DNA of 6,439 nt from contig JBDSLU010000044.1 of assembly GCA_039916225.1 (NCBI GenBank), forward strand, positions 1-6,439, given 5' to 3'. Below, in pieces: positions 5,989 to 6,439 of the stretch. This DNA is from JBDSLU01 sp039916225 (GTDB lineage: Bacteria > Acidobacteriota > Vicinamibacteria > Vicinamibacterales > Vicinamibacteraceae). Made by a program: the position numbers and the translations under genes. Each line of letters begins with the position of its first letter. Positions within the stretch are counted from its first letter, which is position 1. The notes under the pieces were generated by a model. That model saw only the letters and a list, made by a program, of their open reading frames with translations. It was not told where the DNA came from and searched no databases.

Positions 5989-5994
5989 ACTCTA
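5989..5994 (-). promoter_or_regulatory. Possible -10 element of the aminotransferase gene
   Basis: Read on the minus strand, TAGAGT matches 4 of 6 bases of TATAAT and ends 8 bases before the ATG at 5980. The -35 region is poor (CCAACA at 16-base spacing, 3 of 6). If used, the mRNA would have almost no 5' leader, which fits the absence of a Shine-Dalgarno. Confidence 0.25.
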
Positions 5995-6026
5995 CTGCGC
6001 CTAGCCCAGCTGTTGGAGGACTTCCC

Positions 6027-6056
6027 TTGCGGCCGGCGTCCGGGTCCCGCGACAAT
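6027..6056 (+). promoter_or_regulatory. Possible sigma-70-type promoter of the DoxX gene
   Basis: TTGCGG (6027-6032) and GACAAT (6051-6056) are 18 bases apart. The -10-like hexamer matches 4 of 6 bases and ends 5 bases before the ATG at 6062, so the transcription start would fall on or beside the start codon. A GGAGG at 6015-6019 is too far upstream (over 40 bases) to serve this start. The 81-bp divergent region holds nothing else I can recognise. Confidence 0.35.
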
Positions 6057-6061
6057 CGGCC

Positions 6062-6439
6062 ATGAACACGCTGGCCGCACGCTGGATCGCCCTGACCCCT
6101 TACCTGCTCAGCGTGCTGCGTATCGTCTCGGCGTTCGTCTTCATGCAATACGGCACGACGAAGCTGCTGGCCTGGCCTGGAGCAGTGATGCCGGGCGGCG
6201 GCACGGCGCCGCTCATGACCCAGGCCGGCATGGCAGGCCTGCTGGAGATGGCGGGCGGCGGCCTGCTGCTGATCGGCCTGTTCACGCGCCCGGTCGCCTT
6301 CCTGCTCGCCGGCGAGATGGCTTTCGCCTACTTCATCGGACACGCCGGCAAGGGCTTCTGGCCGGTTCTCAACGGCGGCGCGCCCGCGGTGATCTTCTGC
6401 TTCCTGTGGCTCTACGTTTCGGCCGCCGGCCCTGGCCCG
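6062..6439 (+). CDS. DoxX family membrane protein, 3'-truncated by window edge
   Basis: 126 codons are present and the frame is open to the window end. Four hydrophobic segments are visible: about 13-30, 57-74, 76-93 and 107-121. Family signatures: LLSVLRIVSAFVFMQYGTTKLL (15-36) with Arg20, Gly31 and Lys34; GLLEMAGGGLLLIGLFTRPVAF (59-80) with Glu62; GEMAFAYF (84-91); and WPVLNGGAPAVIFCFLWLYVSAAGPGP (100-126). Only some 5-20 residues should be missing at the C-terminus. DoxX proteins are small inner-membrane proteins of mostly unknown function; DoxX/DoxD proper belong to a thiosulfate:quinone oxidoreductase of Acidianus, and a mycobacterial relative joins a redox-sensing membrane complex. The ATG at 6062 begins the conserved N-terminus; no in-frame upstream start is convincing. 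It diverges from the Tat-leader aminotransferase and is probably transcribed alone or with genes beyond the window. Confidence 0.88.
   Translation, partial: MNTLAARWIALTPYLLSVLRIVSAFVFMQYGTTKLLAWPGAVMPGGGTAPLMTQAGMAGLLEMAGGGLLLIGLFTRPVAFLLAGEMAFAYFIGHAGKGFWPVLNGGAPAVIFCFLWLYVSAAGPGP

Noticed and set aside
4487..6004. 505-codon plus-strand open frame opposite the aminotransferase
   Set aside because: The minus strand encodes a full class V aminotransferase with all catalytic motifs; the plus frame is its GC-rich shadow.

Overview
The window is strongly GC-rich, with G or C in nearly every third codon position, and densely packed. It holds nine protein-coding genes, two of them cut by the window edges, and no rRNA, tRNA, CRISPR array, insertion sequence or phage gene that I can see. 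The gene set (HSL-type esterase, HEAT-like exported protein, paired bacterial PH-domain membrane proteins, Tat-leader class V aminotransferase, DoxX protein) suggests the chromosome of a free-living, GC-rich soil-type Gram-negative bacterium. I lean weakly to Acidobacteriota (Vicinamibacteria-like), and a GC-rich proteobacterium is not excluded. This lineage guess is inference from gene style only.

Layout: 1-730 (+) is the 3' part of an alpha/beta-hydrolase of the hormone-sensitive-lipase family. After a 104-bp gap with a strong Shine-Dalgarno, a tightly packed (+) run follows from 835 to 4731: an exported HEAT-like protein (835-1761), a GNAT enzyme closely resembling aminoglycoside 2'-N-acetyltransferase AAC(2')-I (1758-2291), two adjacent membrane bPH2/DUF304 (YdbS-like) proteins (2326-2868 and 2865-3632), a two-helix membrane DUF3592-like protein (3644-4129), and a second GNAT acetyltransferase (4138-4731). 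Two junctions are 4-base GTGA overlaps and the others are gaps of 8-34 bases, so this looks like one operon. Converging on it is a Tat-leader class V PLP-dependent aminotransferase (4754-5980, -). Diverging from that, across 81 bp, is a DoxX-family membrane protein (6062 to beyond the window end, +).

The most notable element is the AAC(2')-I-like gene. The family is best known from mycobacteria and Providencia; here it is translationally coupled to an exported HEAT-like protein and lies directly before two bPH2 membrane proteins. In Bacillus, a bPH2 pair (YdbST) belongs to the sigma-W envelope-stress regulon and contributes to resistance to bacteriocin-like compounds. A cell-envelope or antimicrobial-tolerance role for this operon is therefore a reasonable but unproven hypothesis. 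Both bPH2 proteins also end in a similar short basic helix that may mediate pairing. At three starts (2326, 5980, 6062) a -10-like hexamer lies only 5-8 bases upstream and no Shine-Dalgarno is seen, which suggests leaderless transcription.
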